From positions 3,751,001-3,815,000 of the forward strand of contig NZ_CP031455.1 in the NCBI RefSeq assembly GCF_003391135.1: DNA of 64,000 nt, given 5' to 3'. Made by a program: the position numbers and the translations under genes. Positions 32,484 through 40,892 of this stretch are shown here, piece by piece. Numbering within the stretch: position 1 is the stretch's first letter; each line of letters starts with the position of its first letter. The notes below the pieces were generated by a model. That model saw only the letters and a list, made by a program, of their open reading frames with translations. It did not search any database and had not been told where the DNA came from. The DNA comes from Streptoverticillium olivoreticuli subsp. olivoreticuli. GTDB taxonomy: Bacteria; Actinomycetota; Actinomycetes; Streptomycetales; Streptomycetaceae.

Positions 32484-32828
32484 TCATTCGAACTCGATGA
32501 AGTCCTCCAAGGCCGCACGCAACCAGTCGTAAAAGGTGGCGAACTCGCGCCGGTTCTCACGGCCGGGCGTCGTGAAGTCGTGAATAACCCGAACCGTCCC
32601 GGCCTCGAGGTCCCAGCAGGCGACGTCGTCGTTGTCCTCACGTCGCGCGAAAGGCATCAGTCGACGCTCCGGGAAACGCTCACGAAGCCCGGACATCCGA
32701 ACGCGGAGACTCTTGCCTTCCAAGAGCCACCAAGGATCGAGGCCGACCAAACCGGACTCAATCGCCCGAACGAACCCTTCCGGGTACGAAAACCCTTCGG
32801 GGAGCTCTCCCTGGGGAAGAACGTCCAT
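32484..32828 (-). CDS. SMI1/KNR4 (SUKH)-type immunity protein
   Basis: A 114-residue acidic protein with SUKH-superfamily features: YPEGFVRAIESGLVGLDPWW, then PFARREDNDDVACWDLEAG and IHDFTTPG. Such proteins neutralise contact-dependent or polymorphic toxins. ATG at 32828 is 6 bp after the stop of the RHS gene on the same strand, the normal toxin-immunity order, so it is the probable antidote to the RHS C-terminal tip. Base composition (63% GC by hand count at 32581-32640) is lower than that of the RHS core. Confidence 0.85.
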   Translation of the reverse strand: MDVLPQGELPEGFSYPEGFVRAIESGLVGLDPWWLLEGKSLRVRMSGLRERFPERRLMPFARREDNDDVACWDLEAGTVRVIHDFTTPGRENRREFATFYDWLRAALEDFIEFE

Positions 32829-32833
32829 CTCGC

Positions 32834-35800
32834 TCAGTCTCCTCTCCAGCCCGTAATATCCGAGCCCATTGGGTAAGTATTCCGGTAGCCCGCACTCTGC
32901 TTGCCGATTCTAGCCGTCACAGCCTCCCCCCAGGTGACGGGCGTCGCCTTCTTCGTTTTGAACCTTTCGCTCTCGATAACCTCCGGAGGGAGCGGATCGT
33001 CATAGTTCCGAACCCTTGCCTGGATTGGGGTATCGGTATAACGGGCCGCAAGCACACGAGTGTTGTCGAGCGAAGTCAATCTTCCGTCCGGCATGCGCAC
33101 CACGTCAATTGGGTCACCCTTCCACCCCTTCTCGCGCATACTTCCGATGATTTCGTCAGCTTCGGTGACGGAGTTCTGGCTGAAGCGCACCTCCGATGCC
33201 GTCAATTCCGCCACCGGGCATGGAGCAAGCCCTAGCGGGTCGGCAAAGGAATGCGAATTCGCCACATACGCATGGTGATTGGGGGAAGGAGCGAGCCCCA
33301 GTGGGTCGGCGGACGCATACCGCCCGACCTCAGGGTCGTAATAACGGAAATAGTTGTAGTTCAGGCCCGATTCCGGGTCGTGGTACTGGCCCGGGAAGCG
33401 GAGAGGGCAGGTGATTTTCTCGTAGGGAGGGGTCGGGAGGTCCGTGCCCCAGAGGGTCGTCCGGTGTTGCCAGGCCAGGTCTCCCGACGGCGTCACCAGC
33501 TCCGTCGGCGCGCCCACCGCATCCGTCACCACCGCGTGGAATCGGGTGGGCGGCGCGTTCTCGAAATCCTCGATCAGGGACTTGCCCGCCGTGCGGTTCA
33601 GGGGGCGGTGGTCCGTCTGGGTCAGGGGGCGGTGGGTGCCCGGGGCGTAGTCCCAGGTGGTGACCGTGCCGTCGGGGGACGTCTGTTCGGCCAGTCTCGT
33701 GCCGTCCCACGAGAAGAGGGTCTCCTCCGAACTCGAATCCCGCCGCTTCGATATTCGGCGGCCCAGCGGATCGTACGCGTAATGCCAGCGTTCCCCCTCC
33801 GGCGTCACCATTTCCGTCAGGCGGTCTTCCGCGTTCCAGGAGTAGGTCCACGTGCGGGTCCGGCCGTTCAGGAGCCGGCGCGATTTGCGGATCAGGCGGC
33901 CCTGCGCGTCGTGCTCGTACGTCGTGCGGCCCGCGCGCCGGATGAGGGTGCCCTCGAATTCGCGGGCGCCGGGCGCGGAATGGGCCGGGGCCTTGGCGTA
34001 GGTGAGGTTGCCCGCCGCGTCGTAGGCGTACGTCTCCCGCCAGCCGTGCGCGCTCACCGATGTGACGCGACCCGTTCGGGTCACGTCGAAGCGCCGGGTG
34101 CCGGAGGTCAGTTCGCGGATCTCAGTGAGGTGGCCGTCCTCGCGGTAGGCGTAGGCGCGGTGCTGGAGGAGGCGGTCGGCCGCGCCGCTGACCACCTGTG
34201 CCGTCAGGCGGTCGAGAGTGTCCCATTCCTGGGTGAGCACCGCCGTCCCGCCCAGGCCGCGCTCCGTCTCGCGCCCCGCCGCGTCGTAGGCGAAGGTCAG
34301 CGTCCCGGCGTCGCCCCGCAGTTCGACGGCCCGGCCGGTCGCGTCGTAGGTCCACTCGGAGGCGAGGCCGGACGGGGTCACGCGGCGGAGGAGGCGCCCG
34401 GCGGCGTCGTACAGACGGCTCGTCGTGCGGCCGTTGACCGTCTCGGACAGCACGCGGCCGAGCGCGTCCCGCTCGTAGACGATCTCCGCGTCCGCGTTCG
34501 CCGTGCGGAGCAGACGGCCCGACGCGTCGTAGGCGAAGACCGTGCCGTTCTGCTCGACCGCCCGCCCCAGCAGGTCGCGGGTGAAGCGCAGGGTCTCGCC
34601 GGCCCCGTTCGTACGGGAGATCAGCTCGCCCGCCGCGTCGTGCCCATAGGTGAGCGTCCGGCCGTTGAAGTCCGTCTCGGACGCGAGGCGGCCCGCCTCG
34701 TCGTAGGCGTACGACCAGGTCAGCCCCTGCGGGTTGGTCACTCCGGTCAGCCGCAGCTCCGTGTCGTACGCGAAGGCGTACGTCGCCCCGTCGGGGTCCG
34801 TGCGGGACGCCGGGAGGTCGAAGTGGGTGGAGGTGTGGGTGGTGGTGTTGCCCGCGGGATCCGTGTGGGTGACGAGGTTGCCCTCGCCGTCCCAGGTCCA
34901 CCTCTCGTGCGTGCCGTCCGGATGGTCGCGGCGGCTCGGCCTGCCCTCGGTCGTCCAGGCCGTACGGGTCGTGCGGCCGAGCGGGTCGGTGACCTCGGCG
35001 ACGCGGCCGAAGGCGTCGCGCACGGCGGTCGTGCAGTGACCGAGAGGGTCGGACACGGCGACCGGAAGACCGGTCGCGTCGCAGGTGATCCGGTGCGTGT
35101 GGCCGAGCGCGTCGGTGACGGCCGTCAGATGGCCGAGATCGTCGTAGGCGTAGTGGGTCGTGGCGCCGGAGGGGTCCGTGGTGGTGAGGAGGTTGCCCCG
35201 CTCGTCGTAGGCGTGCCGCCAGGTCGCGCCGCCGGGTTCCGTGACCTCCGTGGGCCGGCCCGGGGAGTCGTACGCGGCGGAGCCCGTCGTGCCGTCCGGC
35301 AGGGTGACGCGGGTGAGGTTGCCCGCGTCGTCGTAGGCGTAGCGGGTCGTGCGCCCGAGGGGATCGGTGACGGCGCGGGGCTCCTCGCCGCGCGGCTCCC
35401 ACTCCGTGCGGGTCGTGTGCCCCAGCGGGTCGGTCTCCTCGATCACCCGGAAGTCGGCGTTGTGGCGGTGGACGCTCACCTGGCCGAGCGAATCGGTGAC
35501 CGTGGTCGTGCGGGCCTCGTCGTCGTAGGCGAGGGTGCCGGAGAGGAAGCCGTCGCTGCCCTCCGTGCGGACGACACGGCCGCGGGCGTCGTAGACATAG
35601 CCGTACGACGTGCCGTTGCGGTCGGTCCAGGAGGTTATCCGGCCCTCGGCGTCGTAGGTGAAACGCAGCGGTCCGCCGCTGGAGTTGGTGACCTCGGTGA
35701 GGTTGCCCGCCGCGTCGTAGCCGTAGCGGACGAGGACCGTGCCGCCGCCGGTGGAGGGCCGGGGCTCGTACGGCGACGGGGCCTCGTCCAGCAGGCGCAG

Positions 35801-37117
35801 GGCCGTGACGCGCGCGCCCTCGGTGTCGACGGCCACGTAGCGGCCGCCGGAGTGGCGGATGGCGGTGGGGAGGCCGTTCGCCGTGCGCTCGAAGTCGACG
35901 CGCGCGCCGTTGCGGTCGTGCACGCTGCTCAGGGGCAGCTGGACGGCGCCGGGCACATCGGTGGCGGTGGGGCCGCTGAAGGTCCGTACGAGACCGGTCG
36001 CCGGGTCCTCGACGGTGAAGACGCCGTCCGGTCTGCCGTCCCAGGTCAGGATCCGGCGGGGGCCCTTGGCGGGGAGGACCGGCTCGCCCGGCTTCGGCAC
36101 CGGGTAGACCAGGCGCATCCCGTCGGCGGCGACGAACACGACGCCCTCGGCGTCGAGTTGGATCCGCTCGTCGAGCGTCGAGGCCCAGGTCGGGCCGAAA
36201 CAGCCGCCCGCCCGGTACGAGGAGAGGTGGGTGCGCCCGACGACCAGGGACAGCGCGCCGGGGAGGGTGACGTCCGTCTGCGGCAGCAGCATGGTGCCGG
36301 TCGCGACGTCGATCGGGTCGCGGACGCACTTGAGGTTCTCCGTGGAGCGGGCCGCGGCCGCCTCCTCGTCGATCAGATTGGGGCGGGCGCCCCGGAGGAG
36401 GAAGTTCCGGCCGGCGTTGCCGATCTCGACGCTGTTGTGCGCCAGGCCGCCGAGGCCGCCGAAGAGACCGCCGTAGAGCATGCCGTCCTTGGCGGCGGCG
36501 TTGACCTCGTCCAGGCTCACGCCGTGCTGCAGCCCGGCGCTGATCTTCATGGGCTGGGCGACGGCCAGGTCGACGGTCACGGACTCCACACCCGCGAAGG
36601 CCGCGGCGACGAGGGTGGTCGCGGCGACCTCGGCGACCACGGTGGAGACGGTGATGCCGACGGCGGTGCCGAGCTCGATGACGGCCGTGGCCGCCGCGGC
36701 CGACGCCGCCGTCGAGAGCCCGGCGGTGAGCCAGGCCAGGCCGACGCCGGCCAGGATGACCCCGGCCTCGATGTAGATCTTGTCCCACAGCTTGTCGACG
36801 GCGTCCTCGATGGCGTCCGCCACCTTCTCCAGCGCCGTGGCCATCTCGCGGGCGGCCTTGGGGATGTCGCTCAGCCAGCCCTTGTCGCCCTTGCCCGCGT
36901 AGCGCGACCAGAAGATCTCGAAGGCGTCGATCGCCTCGCCCTTGTTGTTGTGGATCAGGGCTTCGGCCGAGTGGTGCACGGGCGTGCGCACCTTGTCGAC
37001 ACTGTCGGCGAAGGTGTGCCACGCCTTGGCGGCCTGGCGCAGCTTGTGCGGGTCGCCGTCCGGCCAGTGGAGGCCCAGCTTTTCGAGGACGTGCCTGGCC
37101 TCTTCCGCGACGCTCAC
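32834..37117 (-). CDS. RHS-repeat polymorphic toxin
   Basis: A 1427-residue toxin-delivery protein. An N-terminal helical region (about 1-200) has a hydrophobic stretch (IYIEAGVILAGVGLAWLTAG) and follows an ESX-like gene, suggesting type VII-linked export. Next come a DUF6531-type entry domain (DPIDVATGTMLLPQTDVTLP) and about 800 residues of YD/RHS repeats (YDAAGNLT, YDDAGNLTRV). The core ends with the conserved FRYYDPEVGRYASADPLGL, marking where the variable tip begins. The 128-residue tip (32837-33220) contains GDPIDVVRMPDGRLTSLDNT, reminiscent of ParB/sulfiredoxin-fold nucleases. GTG at 37117 overlaps the ESX-like stop by 4 bp. The SUKH immunity gene follows. Toxic activity of the tip is inferred. 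Confidence 0.92.
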   Translation of the reverse strand: MSVAEEARHVLEKLGLHWPDGDPHKLRQAAKAWHTFADSVDKVRTPVHHSAEALIHNNKGEAIDAFEIFWSRYAGKGDKGWLSDIPKAAREMATALEKVADAIEDAVDKLWDKIYIEAGVILAGVGLAWLTAGLSTAASAAAATAVIELGTAVGITVSTVVAEVAATTLVAAAFAGVESVTVDLAVAQPMKISAGLQHGVSLDEVNAAAKDGMLYGGLFGGLGGLAHNSVEIGNAGRNFLLRGARPNLIDEEAAAARSTENLKCVRDPIDVATGTMLLPQTDVTLPGALSLVVGRTHLSSYRAGGCFGPTWASTLDERIQLDAEGVVFVAADGMRLVYPVPKPGEPVLPAKGPRRILTWDGRPDGVFTVEDPATGLVRTFSGPTATDVPGAVQLPLSSVHDRNGARVDFERTANGLPTAIRHSGGRYVAVDTEGARVTALRLLDEAPSPYEPRPSTGGGTVLVRYGYDAAGNLTEVTNSSGGPLRFTYDAEGRITSWTDRNGTSYGYVYDARGRVVRTEGSDGFLSGTLAYDDEARTTTVTDSLGQVSVHRHNADFRVIEETDPLGHTTRTEWEPRGEEPRAVTDPLGRTTRYAYDDAGNLTRVTLPDGTTGSAAYDSPGRPTEVTEPGGATWRHAYDERGNLLTTTDPSGATTHYAYDDLGHLTAVTDALGHTHRITCDATGLPVAVSDPLGHCTTAVRDAFGRVAEVTDPLGRTTRTAWTTEGRPSRRDHPDGTHERWTWDGEGNLVTHTDPAGNTTTHTSTHFDLPASRTDPDGATYAFAYDTELRLTGVTNPQGLTWSYAYDEAGRLASETDFNGRTLTYGHDAAGELISRTNGAGETLRFTRDLLGRAVEQNGTVFAYDASGRLLRTANADAEIVYERDALGRVLSETVNGRTTSRLYDAAGRLLRRVTPSGLASEWTYDATGRAVELRGDAGTLTFAYDAAGRETERGLGGTAVLTQEWDTLDRLTAQVVSGAADRLLQHRAYAYREDGHLTEIRELTSGTRRFDVTRTGRVTSVSAHGWRETYAYDAAGNLTYAKAPAHSAPGAREFEGTLIRRAGRTTYEHDAQGRLIRKSRRLLNGRTRTWTYSWNAEDRLTEMVTPEGERWHYAYDPLGRRISKRRDSSSEETLFSWDGTRLAEQTSPDGTVTTWDYAPGTHRPLTQTDHRPLNRTAGKSLIEDFENAPPTRFHAVVTDAVGAPTELVTPSGDLAWQHRTTLWGTDLPTPPYEKITCPLRFPGQYHDPESGLNYNYFRYYDPEVGRYASADPLGLAPSPNHHAYVANSHSFADPLGLAPCPVAELTASEVRFSQNSVTEADEIIGSMREKGWKGDPIDVVRMPDGRLTSLDNTRVLAARYTDTPIQARVRNYDDPLPPEVIESERFKTKKATPVTWGEAVTARIGKQSAGYRNTYPMGSDITGWRGD

Positions 37118-37482
37118 TTGGCATCCTTGCCGTGGCCGCCGCCGTCCGCGACGCCCTTCTTGGTGAACATCCCGGCGATCAGCTCGTCGTTGTCGACATG
37201 TCCGTCCGACATGTCGACCAACGCCTCGTGGATGCTGACCAGTCCGAGGACGAGCGTGCCGGTCGCGCTCTCGATCGCCTTCTGCTGGGCGGTGTAGCCG
37301 GCCTCGAACTGCTTGACCCCGTCGTCCTGGCCCCACGGCTTGCCGAGCCCGTCCAGCGTGCTGACGAGCGTGGTGAGCGCCTCGCTCAGCTTCCGGCTCT
37401 GCTCGTGGAAGACGGGTGCCGACGACTTGAGGTCCGCCGTCTTGATGTCCAGGACCTTGTCGCCGCCCGGGCTGTCGCCCAT
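37114..37482 (-). CDS. ESX/WXG-like small helical protein, RHS partner
   Basis: A 122-residue helical protein beginning MGDSPGGDKVLDIKTADLKS, with a heptad-rich middle (EALTTLVSTLDGLGKPWG, then VKQFEAGYTAQQKAIE). The GKPWGQDDG turn between two helices recalls WXG100 proteins. No signal peptide. ATG at 37482 has GGGGGAGG six bases upstream. Its stop overlaps the RHS start by 4 bp, so it is translationally coupled and probably acts as chaperone or export partner of the RHS toxin. Confidence 0.78.
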   Translation of the reverse strand: MGDSPGGDKVLDIKTADLKSSAPVFHEQSRKLSEALTTLVSTLDGLGKPWGQDDGVKQFEAGYTAQQKAIESATGTLVLGLVSIHEALVDMSDGHVDNDELIAGMFTKKGVADGGGHGKDAK

Positions 37483-37597
37483 CGCACGCCTCCCCCGCCG
37501 AAGTTCCGCAATACCGCAGTCAAAACTAGCGGCAATTCGATCACGGAACGGTCAGCGGGAGGCGTGCGACAAAAATAGGCGAAAGGGAAGGGCCGTG

Positions 37598-38350
37598 CTA
37601 CGACCAGCGACCCGTCCGGCCGAGCAGCAGCGCCGTGGCCGCCGTCCCCGCCGTGGACGTGCGCAGCACGCTCGCGCCCAGGCGGTACGGCTTCGCGCCC
37701 GCCTCCGCGAACGCGGCCAGCTCCTCGGGGGAGACGCCGCCCTCGGGGCCGACCACGAGGACGATATTGCCCGTGGGGGGCAGTTCGGCCGTGGCGAGCG
37801 GCGCGCTGTGGCCCTCCTCGTGCAGGACCGCGGCGAACGACGCGTCCGCGAGCAGCGTGCAGATCTGCTTGGTCGTCAGCAGCTCGGACACCGGCGGGAA
37901 GCGCAGGCGGCGGGACTGCTTGCCCGCCTCGCGGGCCGTGGCACGCCACTTGCCCAGGGCCTTCACGCCCCGCTCGCCCTTCCACTGCGTGATGCAGCGC
38001 GCGGCCGCCCAGGGGACGACGGCGTCCACGCCCGTCTCGGTCATGGTCTCGACCGCGAGCTCACCGCGGTCGCCCTTCGGCAGCGCCTGGACGACGGTGA
38101 TGTGGGGCTCCGGCAGGGGCTCGGAGCGGATCGAGGTGACCGCGACGTCGAGGCGGTCCTTGCCCTCGACGGCGGCCACGGTGCCGAACGCGCCCGTGCC
38201 CTCGCCGTCCGTCAGCACGATCTCCTCGCCGACGCGCAGCCGCCGCACCGAGACCGCGTGCCGGCCCTCGGGGCCGCCGAGCGGGAAGACCGTACCGGGG
38301 AAGACACCCGTGAGGGCCCCCTCCTCGACCAGGAAGACCGGCGCTGTCAT
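37598..38350 (-). CDS. rsmE: 16S rRNA m3U1498 methyltransferase RsmE
   Basis: SPOUT-fold RNA methyltransferase of 250 residues that methylates U1498 of 16S rRNA with SAM. The N-terminal PUA-like domain covers about residues 1-75. The trefoil-knot motifs are VVGPEGGVSPEEL (about 200) and RLGASVLRTSTAGTAA at the C-terminus. ATG at 38350 overlaps the preceding nitronate monooxygenase stop by 4 bp (ATGA), so both are in one operon, which continues toward the dnaJ region only by proximity. Standard size and motifs. Confidence 0.95.
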   Translation of the reverse strand: MTAPVFLVEEGALTGVFPGTVFPLGGPEGRHAVSVRRLRVGEEIVLTDGEGTGAFGTVAAVEGKDRLDVAVTSIRSEPLPEPHITVVQALPKGDRGELAVETMTETGVDAVVPWAAARCITQWKGERGVKALGKWRATAREAGKQSRRLRFPPVSELLTTKQICTLLADASFAAVLHEEGHSAPLATAELPPTGNIVLVVGPEGGVSPEELAAFAEAGAKPYRLGASVLRTSTAGTAATALLLGRTGRWS

Positions 38351-39486
38351 GACTCGCTCCCTCGCAATTCGCTTCCCCCCGGTCTTCCCCCTGCTTCCCC
38401 GCGGCCCTGCAACGCGGCGCGCGCCGCGTCCAGTTCGGCCGCCAGCACCTCGACCAGCCGCTCGGCCGGAAGCTCACGGGCCAGCCGGTGGCCCTGGCCC
38501 GCCCACAGGTTCATGCCCTGCGGGTCGCCCGCCGCCGCGGCCGCCTTGCGCAGACCCGCCGTCAGATAGTGCACCTGGGGGTAGGCGGCGGGGGCGTACG
38601 GGCCGTGCTCCCGGATGAAACGGTTCACCAGACCACGGGCCGGGCGGCCGGAGAAGGCGCGGGTGAGCTCGGTGCCGACGAACAGCGGGTCGGTCAGCGC
38701 CTGCTTGTGCACGGTGTGCGCGCCCGACTCGGGGCACACCAGGAACGCGGTGCCGAGCTGCGCGGCACTGGCGCCCGCGGCGAGCACGGCCGCTATCTGG
38801 GCGCCGCGCATCAGGCCGCCCGCGGCGATCATGGGGATCCGTACGGCCTCGCGGACCTCGGCCAGCAGCGCCAGCAGGCCGACGCCGGCGCCCGCGCCGT
38901 CCAGATGGGGGTCGTCGCGGTGGGTGCCCTGGTGGCCGCCCGCCTCGACGCCCTGGACGCACACCGCGTCCGCGCCCGCCAGCTCGGCGGCCCGCGCCTC
39001 GGCGGCGGAGGTGACGGTGACGACGGTGACCGTACCGGCCCCGGCGAGCGCCTCGAGCGCCGCGGCGGACGGGCAGCCGAAGGTGAAGGAGACCAGCGGG
39101 ACCGGGTCGTCGAGGAGGATCGCGAGCTTCGCGTCGTAGGCGTCGTCGCTGCCCTGGCACCAGTCGCCGAGCGGCGTCTCGTACCAGGTGGCCTCGCCCG
39201 CGAGCTGCTCGGCGTAGACCTCGACGGCGGCCGGGTCGGCGGCGGGGGGCTGCGGCATGAACAGGTTCACGCCGAAGGGCTCGGCCGTGCGCGCGCGGAG
39301 CTGCTTGATCTCCTCGTACATCGCGGCCGGGGTCTTGTAACCCGCCGCCAGCGAACCGAGGGCGCCCGTCCCGGAGACGGCCGCCGCCAGGGCCGGGGTG
39401 GAGGCGCCGCCGGCCATGGGGGCTTGCACGATGGGAAGCCGGAGCAGTCGCGTCAGCACGGCGTCACCCCGGGTGTCGATGGCCAT
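38347..39486 (-). CDS. nitronate monooxygenase (2-nitropropane dioxygenase family)
   Basis: FMN-dependent TIM-barrel oxidase of 379 residues. Features are QAPMAGGASTPALAAAVS at the N-terminus (phosphate/FMN contact), VQGVEAGGHQGTH (the family's GxEAGGH active-site loop with the catalytic His), IPMIAAGGLMRGAQIAAVLAAGAS, and the GTAFLVCPES end of the barrel. Members detoxify nitronates such as propionate 3-nitronate. ATG at 39486 is chosen; a GTG two codons upstream (39492) is possible. It overlaps rsmE by 4 bp. Confidence 0.9.
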   Translation of the reverse strand: MAIDTRGDAVLTRLLRLPIVQAPMAGGASTPALAAAVSGTGALGSLAAGYKTPAAMYEEIKQLRARTAEPFGVNLFMPQPPAADPAAVEVYAEQLAGEATWYETPLGDWCQGSDDAYDAKLAILLDDPVPLVSFTFGCPSAAALEALAGAGTVTVVTVTSAAEARAAELAGADAVCVQGVEAGGHQGTHRDDPHLDGAGAGVGLLALLAEVREAVRIPMIAAGGLMRGAQIAAVLAAGASAAQLGTAFLVCPESGAHTVHKQALTDPLFVGTELTRAFSGRPARGLVNRFIREHGPYAPAAYPQVHYLTAGLRKAAAAAGDPQGMNLWAGQGHRLARELPAERLVEVLAAELDAARAALQGRGEAGGRPGGSELRGSES

Positions 39487-39617
39487 GAACACATCGTGTC
39501 ACACGCGTCGGGGACTGACTGCGGGCCGGAATCGTCCGCGCCCGCAAACGACGGACGGGCCGGATCGCTCCGGCCCGTCCGTACGTACGTCATGCCTACC
39601 GGCCGTTGCTGTGCTCA

Positions 39618-39637
39618 CCCGGGGGACAAACCCCGGG
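39618..39637 (-). terminator. duplicated terminator hairpin, distal copy
   Basis: CCCGGGG with loop ACAAA and CCCCGGG arms; one base shorter than the proximal copy. Part of the 101-bp tandem duplication. Confidence 0.65.
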
Positions 39638-39719
39638 CCCCCGGCCGGGCGCCTAACGACCGTTGAACGCATCCTTCAACCGCGAGAACAGCCCCTGCTG
39701 CCCCGGCTTACTGTGCTCA

Positions 39720-39740
39720 CCCGGGGGACAAACCCCCGGG
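39720..39740 (-). terminator. terminator hairpin of the hrcA-dnaJ2 operon
   Basis: CCCGGGGG-ACAAA-CCCCCGGG, an 8-bp perfect stem 15 bp past the dnaJ2 stop codon. No U-tract. Confidence 0.75.
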
Positions 39741-39755
39741 CCCCCGGCCGGGCGC

Positions 39756-40892
39756 CTAACGACCGTTGAACGCATCCTTCAACCGCGAGAACAGCCCCTG
39801 CTGCCCCGGCTTGAACTCGCCCATGGGGCGCTCCTCGCCGCGCAGCTTCGCCAGCTGGCGGAGGAGCTCCTCCTGCTGGGGGTCGAGCTTGTTGGGCGTG
39901 ATCACCTCGACGTGGACCACGAGGTCACCACGGCCGCCGCCCCGCAGGTGCGTCACACCGCGCTGGTGCAGCGGGATCGACTGGCCGGACTGCGTGCCCG
40001 GGCGGATGTCGATCTCCTCGACGCCGTCCAGGGTCTCCAGCGGCACCTTCGTGCCGAGGGCCGCGGCCGTCATCGGGAGGGTGACCGTGCAGTGCAGGTC
40101 GTCGCCGCGCCGCTGGAAGGTCGGGTGCGGGGTCTCGTGGATCTCCACATAGAGGTCGCCCGCGGGGCCGCCGCCGGGGCCGACCTCGCCCTCGCCCGCC
40201 AGCTGGATGCGGGTGCCGTTGTCGACACCGGCCGGGATCTTGACCGTGAGCGTGCGGCGCGACCGGACGCGGCCGTCGCCGGCGCACTCCGGGCACGGGG
40301 TCGGCACCACGGTGCCGAAGCCCTGGCACTGCGGGCAGGGCCGCGAGGTCATGACCTGGCCGAGGAAGGACCGGGTGACCTGCGAGACCTCACCGCGGCC
40401 GCGGCACATGTCACAGGTCTGCGCGGAGGTGCCGGGGGCCGCGCCCTCGCCGCTGCACGTGGTGCAGACGACGGCGGTGTCGACCTGGATCTCCTTGGTG
40501 GTGCCGAACGCGGCCTCGTTGAGGCTGACTTCGAGCCGGATCATGGCGTCCTGGCCACGGCGCGTGCGCGAGCGCGGACCGCGCTGCGAGGCCTGGCCGA
40601 AGAAGGCGTCCATGATGTCCGAGAAGTTGCCGAAGCCGGCGCCGAAGCCACCGGCCCCGCCACCGCCGCCGTTCGCGGAGAGCGGGTCGCCGCCGAGGTC
40701 GTAGACCTGCTTCTTCTGCGGGTCCGAGAGCACCTCGTAAGCGGCGTTGATCTCCTTGAACCGCTCCTGCGTCTTCGGGTCCGGGTTCACATCCGGGTGC
40801 AGCTCACGGGCGAGGCGGCGGAAGGCCTTCTTGATCTCGTCCTGCGAGGCATCACGCCGTACGCCCAGGACCGCGTAGTAGTCCGTGGCCAC
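39756..40892 (-). CDS. dnaJ2: chaperone DnaJ (DnaJ2, hrcA-linked)
   Basis: Type I Hsp40 co-chaperone of 378 residues that stimulates DnaK ATPase. The J domain has HPD at residues 32-34. A Gly/Phe-rich linker (about 72-92) follows. Four zinc repeats, CTTCSGEG, CDMCRGRG, CPQCQGFG and CPECAGDG, precede the C-terminal substrate-binding domains. GTG at 40892 directly abuts the hrcA stop codon, so both come from one transcript under the CIRCE operator. The last 57 bp are duplicated downstream. In Streptomyces this is the second dnaJ, distinct from the one in the dnaK operon. Confidence 0.97.
   Translation of the reverse strand: MATDYYAVLGVRRDASQDEIKKAFRRLARELHPDVNPDPKTQERFKEINAAYEVLSDPQKKQVYDLGGDPLSANGGGGGAGGFGAGFGNFSDIMDAFFGQASQRGPRSRTRRGQDAMIRLEVSLNEAAFGTTKEIQVDTAVVCTTCSGEGAAPGTSAQTCDMCRGRGEVSQVTRSFLGQVMTSRPCPQCQGFGTVVPTPCPECAGDGRVRSRRTLTVKIPAGVDNGTRIQLAGEGEVGPGGGPAGDLYVEIHETPHPTFQRRGDDLHCTVTLPMTAAALGTKVPLETLDGVEEIDIRPGTQSGQSIPLHQRGVTHLRGGGRGDLVVHVEVITPNKLDPQQEELLRQLAKLRGEERPMGEFKPGQQGLFSRLKDAFNGR

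Larger units (their letters stand above)
39609..39812. repeat. tandem duplication of the dnaJ2 3' end and terminator
   Basis: Two near-perfect copies, 39609-39709 and 39711-39812, differ by one C in the terminator loop region. Each contains the hairpin and the last 57 bp of the dnaJ2 coding sequence (reading NGR-stop). Only the right copy is joined to the gene; the left one is a dead duplicate. Confidence 0.92.

Noticed and set aside
33300..36100. Regular short repeats resembling a CRISPR or minisatellite.
   Set aside because: These are the coding repeats of the RHS/YD motif (YDAAGNL type), variable and in frame.
33251..37297. Very long open frame on the plus strand antisense to the RHS gene (over 1300 codons).
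   Set aside because: It mirrors the GC-rich third positions of the RHS gene and shows low-complexity R/G/A/V composition with no family motif; a coding shadow.
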